This document shows, piece by piece, positions 22,388 through 32,752 of a stretch of DNA of 64,000 nucleotides; the first letter of the stretch is position 1; every line of letters starts with the position of its first letter. A program made the translations under genes and the position numbers. This stretch comes from Symsagittifera roscoffensis (Eukaryota; Xenacoelomorpha; Acoela; Convolutidae). Where the stretch lies: contig NC_087066.1 of assembly GCF_963678635.1 (NCBI RefSeq), positions 51,023,581-51,087,580 on the forward strand, written 5' to 3'. Below the pieces are notes generated by a model. The model made no database searches, was not told where the DNA came from, and was given only the letters and a program-made list of their open reading frames with translations.

Positions 22388-22890
22388 GTGCATCTTGTGT
22401 AGAGGTAACACATCTGCTTGAAACGGCAGTGTCTCGAATCCGACCGGGGCCGTTTTTGTGCTAACTTTTTCGTTTTTGTGCTTTTTGGGACGATCTTCCG
22501 TTTGTTTATTTCAGCTTTTTTCTAATTAACTGTAACAACCATACTTGACAACTAAGCCCGGCAGCTCGATTCCAGTGGGGACTTGTTTTATTTTCAAACT
22601 GAATTTTTTTTTTGCTAATTTAGATTTTGTCTGTGCTTATTTTTGCCGGCTCAGTTCCCACAGAAGGACTTTTTTTCACATTCGGCTTATTTTCCGCATT
22701 TCGAAAGCTCCTTGTAAAGTTTTCTATGGTGCAGATAATTTTTTTGTGGAACTTTTGGGCTTTTTTTGCAATTTTTAGGACAAACACTATTTTCGAAGGT
22801 TTTTTCAGTTTTTGATTTTTCTTTTCATTTGATTTTAATCACGTTTTTTTTGTATCGAAAATGGTGCGAAAAGCATCTTCGCCTCTGTGG
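22388..22890 (+). repeat. tRNA-headed SINE-like repeat, copy 1
   Basis: The head reads tgtgtagaggtaacacatct (box A) and gtctcgaatccga (box B). The body (ttttgtgctttttgggacga, cggcagctcgattccagt, ccggctcagttcccacag) and the terminal hairpin gcgaaaagcatcttcgcctctgtg (22866-22889) follow in the same order as at 29527-30008. A shared tRNA-like head with a shared body of about 480 bp supports one retroposed family. Confidence 0.7.
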
Positions 22891-23032
22891 TAAAGCTTGT
22901 GAATATTTGTTTTTGTGCTTTTTAAATTCATTGTTGAAAATACGAGTTCAAAATGACGGTTTGGTCTGAAATTATCCCTTGTGCCAGCATTACATCTTAC
23001 TTGTAATTACATCTCATTTATCTGATTAATGC

Positions 23033-23047
23033 ACAAGCGGCGCGTAG
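23033..23047 (+). repeat. 5' target-site duplication of the Jockey-like LINE
   Basis: acaagcggcgcgtag is repeated perfectly at 26807-26821, exactly at the two ends of the LINE. Confidence 0.9.
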
Positions 23048-26000
23048 GGATCCAGACGACGCCGCCTTCCAGTGGTGGATCCGACATCTTGGGCCCCACC
23101 AAGATGCAAATGGCGTCAAGCCCCCCCTCCCATTGGGTCGGGAGAAGCTCAGAAGTCTCCGGGTTTTCGGTTACGGAGCGTCTGAAGCCGGCCAGGCTGC
23201 TCCGTCTGCTCATCCTTATACTACTACTCCGCTCCGGCATTAATCCAAACCCTGGTCCAGGGCCTTACTTTTGCTCCCCTTGCTCTTTCCGCATCAAACG
23301 CACCCAACCCAGTGTCTGGTGCCACATCTGTGGTTACATTCACCTTAAATGTAGTGGTCTTACCCACCTTAACCAACACCACCCTGACTACTATTGCCCT
23401 ACCTGTACCTCTACCTACATTTTACCTCCCCCAGGCACCAGGTCCTCTAACTTGACCACCCCCAACTCCCAAACTTGTTCAACTTCCCTAACCGCCCCCC
23501 AACCCCACCTCCCTAACCCCCCTCCCCCTCCCACCCTTCCCACCTCCTCGAATAATAATTCCTCCTCCCAAAATCGCGCAAATCGTAATCGTGTAAATAG
23601 TGTAAATAACTCAAGTTCAAACAACCATTTTAATCATACTGCTGTTAATAATGTAAATAGTTCACCACACCCCGCCAAAGGCCTTTTAAAAATCCTTCAA
23701 TTTAATTGCAACGGTATCTCCGGAAAAGCACCCGAAATTGCTGCTTTCTTATCTCAAAATCAAATTCATATTGCTGTCTTCCAAGAAACTAAATTAAGAA
23801 AGAAATCTCGAAACCCCTCACTTGGCTCACACTACACTTTAATTAGAAAAGATCGAGAAAAAGAAGGGGGCGGTCTTCTCATAGCCATACATGAGTCGAT
23901 ACAATACGAAGAAATAAATATTAACAACGATGGAACAGTAGAGGCTATGGGCATATCAGTGGTAGCCAGTTCATCCAAGCTTCGTATTTATAATTTCTAC
24001 ATCCCCCCTCGCTCGAGCTGTCCCCCTGGTTACTCTGCGTCCCTTGCCGAACTACTTGAACCTGGGGACGCCTTAGTACTCGAGGATGCCAACGCACATT
24101 CACAACTATGGAACTCCAACATCGAGGAAGATCAACGCGGCTCTGTACTTAGCAATGAAATAACCGAATCCACCTTTGCACCATTAAATGATGACACACA
24201 AACCAGAGTCCCTTTTAACTCAGAAAACCAACTCTCGTCACCAGATATTTCCCTCGCATCCCAATCGCTCTTACTCTCCACATCATGGACCCCAATTAAA
24301 TCTCTAAGATCAGATCACCTACCCATTCTTCTAGAACTACCCTTGGATGATTTTATAAATTTTTCACCTAAAAGGACTTCTATAAATTTTTTAAAAGCAG
24401 ATTGGATCAAATTCACAGAGGAAATTGAGGAGGGTTTCTTTTCAGCGGTTCCACCTTCCGGAGTTGCCGCCGGAGAGAAATTCTTGAGGGACCTGGTGCT
24501 CAGGGCAGCACGCCACCAATCCCCGCTGGCCGTATTCGCCACTTCACTCCCTCTCTTTCCCCCGAGTCCACTGCCCTTACCGCCGAAAGAGATTTAAGCC
24601 GACAACAAAATCTCCCCCCAGAAGTCATATCCCAACTGAACTGTAGACTCATGAAACAGACAGCAAAGGGCAAAGAAAATAAATGGCGAGAATTCCTCCG
24701 GACTTGCGACTACCGCACTGGTGCCAGAAAGTTCTGGAAAGTGGTACGCTCCTTAAATGGATCTAAGCCCGTGGCAGGAAGACACCCCATTACTTTTGGT
24801 TCTAAACCCATACACTCACCTCGTGATATTACCAGCTCTTTTAACAAACAATTCACAAATGCCAGACCCCACGCCTCTGACAAACTCCTTCGTATAACGA
24901 GAAGAAAAATTGCCAAACTACCGCTGTCAGACAGCCCAATTTTTACCCCTGAAAATACTAAACAAGCCATTGCAGACAGCAAACCATCGCGAGCGCTAGG
25001 TCCCGACGGCCTTTGTAATATACATCTTAAACATCTCGGCCCACTTGCTACTCAATACTTAACATACCTTTTTAATATCTCTTTGTCCGAAAACACTATC
25101 CCCCAAATTTGGAAAAATTCAAAAATTGCACTGCTTCCAAAGCCCAATAAGGATCTTAAACAATCAACATCTTACAGACCTATATCCTTACTCTGCCCAG
25201 CAGTTAAAATTCTGGAGAGGCTCGTTCACCCCATCTTTACCAAACATCTCCCCAACGCAAACACCAACACGGCTTCCGCCCTTTTCACTCCACCACCACA
25301 GCTCTCTCCACTCTCGAATTTTACATTTCAGACGGTTTTAAACAAAATCGCCCCCCTAAACGTACGGTACTGGCCACACTTGACTTATCTAAGGCTTTCG
25401 ACATGGTGTGTCATCGCTCACTTGTGGAACTCGTTCATGACACTCCCCTCCCAAGAAGTCTAGTCCGCTGGCTAAGTAATTACCTTAATGGTCGACAGGC
25501 TGCCACCTCATTCCTTGAACACACATCCCCCCATCGAATAATCCACTGTGGCGTACCCCAAGGTTCTGTTTTATCACCCACACTCTTCAATTTTTATGTC
25601 CATGATGCACCGCCACCTCCCGATAATGTAAACCTTGTTTCGTATGCAGACGATTTCCACCCCTTCGCAAGCAGTTCCAATATTGATATCGCCTCAAACT
25701 CCATCAATAGCTACCTAAAAAGGCTCTACGATTTTTTCACCTCACGCAAACTAAGTTTCGCGTCCTCTAAAGGATCAGTTACACTTTGCTCCACTTATAA
25801 CAAAGAATTTAATAAAACACCTAGTGTTCTTTTAAATAACGAGGCGCTACCCCTAAACAAAAATCCAACAATCTTAGGGGTGACATTTGATCCAACACTT
25901 TGTTTTGCCACTCACTGCATACAATCCGCTGAAAAGGCCAGACGCAGGATCGGAATCCTGAAGGCATTAGCAGGATCAACCTGGGGTCACTCCAAAGAAA

Positions 26001-26806
26001 CCCTCCTCCTAACTTTTAAAGCTTTAATTCGCCCCATACTTGACTATGCAGCCCCCGCATGGTCCCACGCATCAAGTAACACCTCCATAAATTGCCTGCA
26101 GGTTGCCCAAAACCAATCCCTTCGCGTTGTTACTGGATCAAATCTAATGAGTTCCACTGCCCACCTGCACAGTGAATCTGAAATCCTAACGGTCAAAGAC
26201 CACCATACCCTTCTGTCATCTCAATTTTTTATCTCTACCTATCGTTCCCACCATCCCATTAATTTTATACATTCACATCCTCCTCCTCCCCGTCTACTTC
26301 GCCCCTCAATTATAAGCTGCTTCAAAGAAGACACCCAGAAAATTTTAACCGACTTTTCAGTCTACGCAAACCACCCTCTAGTTCTGGACGAGCGAAGTCT
26401 CCACTTTTATTTTTAACTACTACAAACCAATTTTAAAAGACAACCATACCTCCCTTGTAACCAAGTTCCTAGCCGAAACCCCTCCGTCTAAAGTTATTTG
26501 TATCCCTCCCCCAAAGATTGACCCCTCTGAAAAATCTCTCCCACGTCCCACGCGCTGTAAGCTCTCCCAACTCCGGTCTGGCTACAGCCGGCTCCTTAAC
26601 ACTTACCTATCCCGCCTCGACAGCTCCATCTCCCACCTTTGCCCAACCTGTTCCCTTGCCCCCCACACAACATGTCACCTTTTCAACTGCTCCCAAAACC
26701 CCTCCCCACTCACCCCAGCAGACCTGTGGCTTCGGCCGGTAGAGGTTGCTAAGTTCCTTGACCTGGAGACAGAAGAGCCCAACCCGACCCGCGTGGGCTA
26801 ACAACA
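23048..26806 (+). mobile_element. Full-length Jockey-like LINE with perfect 15-bp target-site duplication
   Basis: The element spans 3,759 bp between two copies of acaagcggcgcgtag. One continuous coding region carries a PHD finger, an APE endonuclease, an RT and a C-terminal CCHC motif. It stops at 26799-26801, leaving only CAACA before the duplication, so there is essentially no 3' UTR, and the end is a TAA(CAA)n-like tail. Its GC content is clearly higher than its surroundings. It lies in the sense direction in the acyl-CoA synthetase intron. Three frameshifts (near 24520, 25250 and 26400) inactivate it, but the intact duplication shows that the insertion is fairly recent. The Jockey placement rests on the C-terminal motif and is tentative. 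Confidence 0.85.
23104..26801 (+). pseudogene. Jockey-like polyprotein: 2A-like leader, PHD finger, APE endonuclease, RT, CCHC tail
   Basis: The first ATG inside the element is 23104; the upstream ATG at 23029 lies in flanking DNA. A hydrophobic leader LLILILLLRSGINPNPGP (2A-like end at 23242-23259) precedes a PHD-like finger (CSPC, WCHIC, HLKC, YYCPTC). The endonuclease shows ILQFNCNGISGK, VFQETKL, GGGLLIAI, LEDANAHSQLW (GDFNAHS altered to EDANAHS) and SLRSDHLPILLEL. The RT shows RALGPDGL, YRPISLLCPAVKILERL, HGFRPFHST, ATLDLSKAFDMV, CGVPQGSVLSP and LVSYADDFHPF (intact YADD). The C-terminus shows CKLSQLRSGYSRLLNTYL, then CPTC-x6-H-x3-H-x4-C. Frameshifts fall near 24520, 25250 and 26400. The altered D in the endonuclease GDFN block would itself harm cleavage. 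Confidence 0.85.
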
Positions 26807-26821
26807 ACAAGCGGCGCGTAG
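26807..26821 (+). repeat. 3' target-site duplication of the Jockey-like LINE
   Basis: It is identical to 23033-23047. Rejoined, the empty site would read ...aatgc(acaagcggcgcgtag)tgttatgc.... Confidence 0.9.
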
Positions 26822-27800
26822 TGTTATGCTGAGAAGTAACTTGTTTTCAACCTGCTACTTTTGGTGGCATTTTCCACCAACAGGCAGCATCGGCAATCAA
26901 TAGCATCTGCTTTGAAGTTTCATTTCTAATAAATGAACCCAGTTCATGTGGTTTATATTCATCCAATGAGCCGAAAAAGCTATATGCTTCATACAAGCGT
27001 AAAATAATAACACGACAGCTTGTATCAGTGCACATTCCCGAATGTTTCGACTGCCCTTTAACTGTTCTGGCATAGTTTATGGTAAATGAAAAATTGACAA
27101 ACTGTGAGTTTTAGGCCGATATCAAACTTGAATTGTTTAATTTTGTGTCGTGTATGTAATCAAACCGACTATTTAGCTTGCGTCAGTTCTATTTGGAACG
27201 GTTTTTTAGTGCAGGTTAATTCGCTCCGCGTAAATATTTCGCTTTAGATTTTCAGGATCAAACTATAAAACGAAGTTTAGAGAAGTCTCGTGTCATGTTA
27301 ATATAGTGCTGCGCGCACCAGGCAGGACCCACGAAGATCCAAGGATCGATCCCCCGAGTGAACAATTAATCTTTTGGAAATCGGTTCAAAAAAAATTCAA
27401 TTTTAGGAGTTTTCTAAATAACTATTAGGAGTTCATTTACACTTTTGAAGATGCCTGTTGGCTATGTTTTTAATTTCAGTTATGTATTGCTCATAATGCG
27501 CAAGTAGCTAATAAATGAGAAAGCAAAAACGATTCGATTTCGCACTAAGGCATTTTAACTGGCCTCCTTTATTCGTAACTAAGTTTTAGTTAATAACTAA
27601 CTACGTCATTGATGTTGCTTTGAGTGGGACTAAGAAATTACTGAAAATTTTTTGGAGTTTATCATTCAAGGTAATAGCATGTAATATTTGTTTTTAAAAT
27701 CACAGTCTTTAGTGAAGATCAACAAATAGCTATAACGCCTAATTGAACAGTTCTGTTGTCTGATATTTGAGACTAACAAATATCAGTGGTCCAAAAATAA

Positions 27801-27862
27801 TAGGCCGCAGTTCGGTGATAAGGTCATCTGACTTTTGGTGAGAGGTCCAATTCCGAATCTCG
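27801..27862 (+). repeat. tRNA-Lys-like relic or SINE head
   Basis: gcagttcggtgataaggtca resembles a D-arm with box A. catctgacttttggtgagag forms an anticodon-like stem (4 of 5 pairs) with a CTTTTGG loop (TTT, lysine). gtccaattccgaatc is a decayed box B. The acceptor stem is not convincing, so this is a pseudo-tRNA or SINE head. Confidence 0.4.
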
Positions 27863-28015
27863 TAGTCTTCAAAGTTTTCGTCTTTTTTATATATCAATTA
27901 CTTGTTTCTGAAAGCCGCAACAGTACTGTTATCTTGGAGATTCGTGATATGTGTTCTTGCTAGATCTCGTTTTTTTACACATGCGGTGGTGCGAACGTAG
28001 TGTTAAAAGATGCTG

Positions 28016-28522
28016 GTGACAAAGGAAAAAGGGTAACCGTAAAGCTTATAAAACAGCAAGAACATGAAAAAAAACAAAATGCTTGAAAATCAACATACAA
28101 AAACCTCTGAGACTGAGGTTCGATCAAGAGCATTGGGCCAAAACTCACTTGACTTAAATCTGAACCATACCGTCTTTCATGCATTACTTTTTGAAAATCA
28201 AACAATGCAGCGGATAAAGCTAGAAAATGCATAAACTTTGCGCATAACTTCACAAATTACTGCCTTCGAATGAGATGAAAAAATGGACTGAAGTTATGCG
28301 CAAAGTTTATGCATTTTCTAGCTTTATCCGCTCCATTGTTTGATTTTCAAAAAAGAATGCATGAAAGACGGTATGGTTGAGATTTAAGTCAAGTGAGTTT
28401 TGGCCCAATGCTCTTGATCGAACCTCAGTCTAAGGGGTTTTTGTATGTGATTTTCAAGCATTTTGCGTTTTCATGTGCTTGCTGATTTATAAGCTTTTCG
28501 GTTTGCTTTTTTTTCCTTTGTC
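28016..28522. repeat. Large intronic palindrome: arms of about 235 bp, 36-bp spacer
   Basis: 28016-28252 is a near-perfect reverse complement of 28289-28522 (roughly 94 percent by eye, with small gaps). The pairing can be followed from the centre (tgaagttatgcgcaaagttt / its complement) to gacaaaggaaaa at the left end and tttcctttgtccc at the right. Transcribed with the host pre-mRNA, it would fold into a long double-stranded RNA hairpin. No protein is encoded. Confidence 0.95.
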
Positions 28523-28769
28523 CCAAGCGAAGCCTAATGTCATATTAAGATATCAACTTTTCTAATTCAAATTACAAATACAAAAGACCTTTTCAAGCTG
28601 TTATATTACACCTGGTTGCTGCATAGCAAAATTATCCTTGCGATAAGCTTTTTCCGTAAACATTCGTCCGCAAACAACTAGGCTTTTTCCGTAAACTTTT
28701 GTCCACAGGACTCATTGTACTCCTGATTTACCTTGGTTCAAAATGCATTCAAATTTTGTAGTGTCTCTT

Positions 28770-29150
28770 GCACACAGCATGGTGGTAATGAATACGCCTG
28801 GGACGGCAAAGGTCCTGAGTTCGAATTTGACCCCTGCCGATCCAAAGGGTCCCCCCTTTGGTACTTTTTAAGAAATCAATTTTTGGCCGACCCTTCGGCG
28901 CCAATATATACTAATTTTGAGGGGGGTGTGCGCGCCGAAAAAAGCAATTTTTTGGTCAAAATTTTCAAAAAAAAGTTCTCAAAAACGCCTTTTTTGGACG
29001 GTTTTTTCAAAATTTTGCCTGCGGCGCACAAAATTTTACCAAATCAGGGTTTAAACCGTGCTTAGGGAGAGTTCGAAAGATCAATTCGGTCGACCTAAAA
29101 AAAAGGTCGACAAAATATTCAAAATCTTTTCAAAATTTTCAAAAGGTCGA
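28770..29150 (-). mobile_element. SINE-head/MITE junction: hAT-MITE family copy without clear ends
   Basis: A tRNA-like head (catggtggtaatgaatacgc, ggcaaaggtcctgagttcga) runs directly into the hAT-MITE body in reverse orientation. The body shows cctgccgatccaaagggtcc, gcgccaatatatactaattt and ggtcaaaattttcaaaaa, then ggtcgacctaaaaaa. The MITE termini are missing, so this is a recombined or truncated copy. Confidence 0.65.
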
Positions 29151-29526
29151 CATCTAAGAATCATTTAAGTTGAAAAAAATTTAAGCTGAGGTTGCTTTAA
29201 GTATTTGAAAAGTCCGGCCGAATCTAAATTTTCTTTTCACAGTGGTTGTAATTTTCGCAGCTCGATTTATTAAAATTTCACATTTGTTTTCATTTTTTGT
29301 CTTTTTTATCGGCTTATTAATTTTTGGTTCAAATAATGTCGACTTATTGGCCTCTTTTGCGTCGTTGTGACCGAAGAAAGCTTACTTACTTGTTAGTGTG
29401 CTCTGAGGGGAAGGGAATTAACATTTTTTTTAAGTTCAGAATTTTTTAGGCATAAAGGGTTTCTGCTCAGGTATTTTCGACTTTGTTACCGCTTGGTAAT
29501 TATTATTTTAAATCCAATCAACCATC

Positions 29527-30008
29527 CAGTGTTTCTGGCGTAAAGGTAAAACAACAGCGTGAGACGGCAAAGGCTTGAGGTTCGAATCCGGCCGGGCCCT
29601 ATTTTTTGCAAACTGAGTTTTTGTGCTTTTTCGGATTATCGTCCGTCTTTTTGTCGGCTTGGTTCCCGCAGCTCGATGGTTCAGCTTCATCCAAGTTGCT
29701 GTAACCCCCTTGCTTGAGACTACAAAGCCCGGGAATTCCATTCCAGTTTAGACCTGTTTTTTTTTCGCAAATATAAAATTTGGGCTAATTTAGATTGTCT
29801 GTCCGCCTTTTTTGTCTGCTCAGTTCCGCAGAATTTTGAAAACTTGCCTTCTTTATAGCGTTCGCGAAGCTCTTTGCTGAGTTTTGTAATGGGTCGGGAA
29901 ATTTTGCTCTGGATATTTTGGACTTTGATTGCAATTTTTATTGACAAAAGCGATTTTTTGAAGTTTTTTTTGTATCGCAATGGTGCGAAGCTCAGCTTTG
30001 CCTCTGTG
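29527..30008 (+). repeat. tRNA-headed SINE-like repeat, copy 2
   Basis: The head has gtaaaggtaaaac (box A) and gaggttcgaatccgg (good box B). The body matches copy 1 at 22388 (ttttgtgctttttcggatta, cagctcgatggttcag, ctgctcagttccgcag). The end is gcgaagctcagctttgcctctgtg (29985-30008), a stem-loop also present in copy 1. Confidence 0.7.
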
Positions 30009-30970
30009 TATATTTGTATCTGGTTTATCGTTGACAAATGTTCCAAGATTTTTTACGGCGCATAACGCAATTTGCTGGGGTTCGATTCCCTACAAACCAA
30101 CTTTTTTATTGATTGTATCTTTTCTCTTTTTTTATTTTTTGAGCCTTTTAGAGCTAATTTGTGCCGTTTTGTATGCGAAGCTGCAGCTTTGTCTCAGTCT
30201 TAAATTTATGAATTTGTAGCGTGCAAAGCTGTAGCGTGTTTTCATGCTTTGTATAGCAGTTTTCTGTTCATGAAATTTTAATAGCACTTTGTAAGTTTAA
30301 ATTTTAATTGCTCACTTAAATATGTTGGTAAATTATGATATTGATCTGATCGTAGAAAATCGAAAAAAAAAAGATTGTACAGCTTTTCACAATTGATTTT
30401 TCGCCTGGTTCGAGTACGTCAACTGGGCTTCTATGAATCAGAAGGCCAATAGAAAACGACACGATTGTGTCGAATTATAAAAATGTGAAACAATTCGCAG
30501 CTTTTTAGGGTTTTTCCTTCATCCTCAAGCACGCTAACAAAGTGATAAACCCTTTTAAAGGCAATAAATATATATCCACCTATAGCGTGGTTGTACCATA
30601 ATGGGACTATAATTGAAAAGACCTCTTTTTTACAGTCAGTGTTCTCTGCAGTCACTTTCACACCTGAGCACTGGCATGTATTTTTGTGTCGCAAGTAAGC
30701 TAACATGGGCTTCCTCTCTGTGTTTCAAGTTCAATTCGAAATCATTTGCTAACAGGAAAGCAAATTAAGCAGGAGTTTAATGACCAATTTTCAATTGTTT
30801 TCTATGTTTTCTCTTTTTCTGCAGTACGCTTTGTAAAAGAAAATTCAAGGAGTTTACAAATGTCTTCATTTAGGGATTTTTTAAAACTTTTATACTATCT
30901 TAATATGTGATGCTTGTTGGCGATTTAATTTCCCTGTGCTGCATTATTTACAATTCGGTCGTTCTTTTAG

Positions 30971-32752
30971 GTTCGCAAGCAGTCTATGTCAGTTGCCAAA
31001 GCATTGGGTAAGTTCGGTCTATCTCGCGGCGACTGTGTCGTCATTTTTGCCCTCAACCGAGCAGAATGGGACATCACGAATCTCGGATGCGTCTTCGGAA
31101 ACCACGTGACGGTTCCATTATACGACTCTCTCGGCCAAGACGGCTTTAAGTTCGTCTTGAATCAATGCGAAGCAAAAATCGCTTTCTGCGGCGACAAGTC
31201 AAAGGTCGAAACAATTGTAGCAGCTAAGCAATCAGGAGCTCCTATTTCTCATGTAATTTTCTTTGAAGAGTTCGATGAGAAATCGCGAGGCGCGTTGAAA
31301 GATGTAGAAGTTTCATGCGAATCTTTCGAAAATTTCATGGCCAAAGGAAACGAAAGTTTCGGACACCCAAAAATTCACGAGTCGGAGGCGGAAGAAGACG
31401 ACGTCGCGACTATTATCTACACTTCAGGAACGACCGGTAACCCGAAAGGAGTTGTGCTCACCCACAAAGGATGGGTTGCATCGATAAGCGCCGGCTACTC
31501 GGTGGTAACATACGGAAAATATGGCGCAGTTTTGAACTCATCTTCGGTCATGTTTTCGTATTTGCCGTCGGCACATTCCTTGAACTTAGCGGCAACGTAT
31601 ATAATATTCGCCGTGGGAGCTTCTGTCGTTTACTACAGTCGAGATGTGAGTCGACTTATGGAGGATTTGAAGACGGCGAAACCGTCTGTGTTGCCAATGG
31701 TACCGAGACTACTTAACAGAATCCATTCCAAGATCCAAGAGGGAGCGAGTAAAAGTACTCTGAAAAGAAAGCTACTCCACATGGCCATATCTGACAAGCT
31801 AAAGCGCATCGAAGCTAGATCCCAGACGCCAAACTACCTGTTCGAGCTAACTGTAATGAGGAAAATCCAGAGAAGCATGGGCGGAAATGTGAAAATCATA
31901 ATGACCGGGAGTGCGCCTATCAGCAAAGAAGTCATGGACTTCTCCCGGGCGGCCTTTGGATGTCCCGTAATTGAGGCGTACGGCCAGAGCGAAAGTTTCG
32001 CCGGGATCACGGCAACTATTCCCGGCGATATTCAAACAGGCCATATTGGACCACCGCTGAAAACTATGATGATTAAGTTAGTTAATGTAAAGGACATGGG
32101 CTATAAAAGCGCTTCGGACGAGGGTGAAATTTGCTACAAGGGAACTAATGTTATGCGAGAGTACTACAAGAACCCTGAAGAGACCAAGGAAATTGTTGAC
32201 GAGGAAGGCTGGGTTCATTCGGGCGACATAGGGCGCTGGTTACCGAACGGCGTACTCAAAATAGTCGACCGGAAGAAGAATTTGTTCAAGCTCTCGCAAG
32301 GTGAATACATTTCTGCGGAAAAAGTGGAAAATATTTACATCATGAGCAACTTGGTTAACAATGTTTTTGTTCATGGCGACAGTTTGCAGGATTTTTTGGT
32401 AGCAATTGTCGACATAGATGATGAAGCGGTCCAGAAATTTCTGGCTAATCAGATTTCAAACGGGAAAGGCGATAATGCGGAAGATTTTAGTCGGCATATG
32501 TTAAATTGCGAGAGAAATTCAGAACTGAAGAATCATATTCTAACGGATCTTCAGAAGTTCGCAAAATCGAAAGGACTGAGCTCGTTGGAAACCGTGAAGA
32601 ACATACACTTCGCCGAAGTTCCCTTTACTGTCGAGAACAACATGTTGACTCCTACTATGAAGCTAAAGAGATTCCAAATTGCCAAAACTTTCGCAAACGA
32701 ACTGAAATGTTTGTATATAAAGAGCTCTACTTTTCTATCTAAGCCAAAATAA
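30971..32752 (+). CDS. ACSL: Long-chain acyl-CoA synthetase, exon 2 (residues 99-691)
   Basis: It activates long-chain fatty acids (ATP + fatty acid + CoA to acyl-CoA + AMP + PPi), usually on ER, mitochondrial or peroxisomal membranes. The acceptor is TTCTTTTAG, and the frame continues from exon 1 as VRKQSMSVAKALGKFG. Visible ANL-superfamily motifs, in whole-protein numbering, are the P-loop TIIYTSGTTGNPKGVVLTH (~245-262), YLPSAHSLNLAA, IMTGSAPIS, YGQSESFAG (~434), GWVHSGDIG (~511) and the ACSL linker block DRKKNLFKLSQGEYIS (~530). The usual YLPLAHxFE reads YLPSAHSLN here and YGxTE reads YGQSE; both are mild departures. The total of about 691 aa is normal for ACSL. There are no stops. Exon 2 holds the complete catalytic domain. 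Expression of this exon alone from 30986 would lack the N-terminus. Confidence 0.95.
   Translation, partial: VRKQSMSVAKALGKFGLSRGDCVVIFALNRAEWDITNLGCVFGNHVTVPLYDSLGQDGFKFVLNQCEAKIAFCGDKSKVETIVAAKQSGAPISHVIFFEEFDEKSRGALKDVEVSCESFENFMAKGNESFGHPKIHESEAEEDDVATIIYTSGTTGNPKGVVLTHKGWVASISAGYSVVTYGKYGAVLNSSSVMFSYLPSAHSLNLAATYIIFAVGASVVYYSRDVSRLMEDLKTAKPSVLPMVPRLLNRIHSKIQEGASKSTLKRKLLHMAISDKLKRIEARSQTPNYLFELTVMRKIQRSMGGNVKIIMTGSAPISKEVMDFSRAAFGCPVIEAYGQSESFAGITATIPGDIQTGHIGPPLKTMMIKLVNVKDMGYKSASDEGEICYKGTNVMREYYKNPEETKEIVDEEGWVHSGDIGRWLPNGVLKIVDRKKNLFKLSQGEYISAEKVENIYIMSNLVNNVFVHGDSLQDFLVAIVDIDDEAVQKFLANQISNGKGDNAEDFSRHMLNCERNSELKNHILTDLQKFAKSKGLSSLETVKNIHFAEVPFTVENNMLTPTMKLKRFQIAKTFANELKCLYIKSSTFLSKPK

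Larger units (their letters stand above)
19678..30970 (+). other. 11.3-kb intron of the acyl-CoA synthetase gene
   Basis: It begins GTAAGT and ends TTCTTTTAG just before 30971. It is packed with mobile DNA: hairpins (20259-20534), a hAT MITE (22008-22233), SINE-like repeats (22388-22890 and 29527-30008), a sense-oriented Jockey-like LINE (23048-26806), a large palindrome (28016-28522) and a rearranged MITE (28822-29150). The gaps between (20540-21190, 26830-28010, 30060-30960) show no gene. Confidence 0.8.

Noticed and set aside
26847-27035. Minus-strand frame with LRLYEAYSFFGSLDEY
   Set aside because: The LRLYEAY string recalls the C-terminus of alpha-mannosidases, but nothing else fits and there is no further exon.
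29527-29600. Candidate functional tRNA
   Set aside because: Box A and box B are present, but acceptor, D and T stems do not pair. It is a SINE head.
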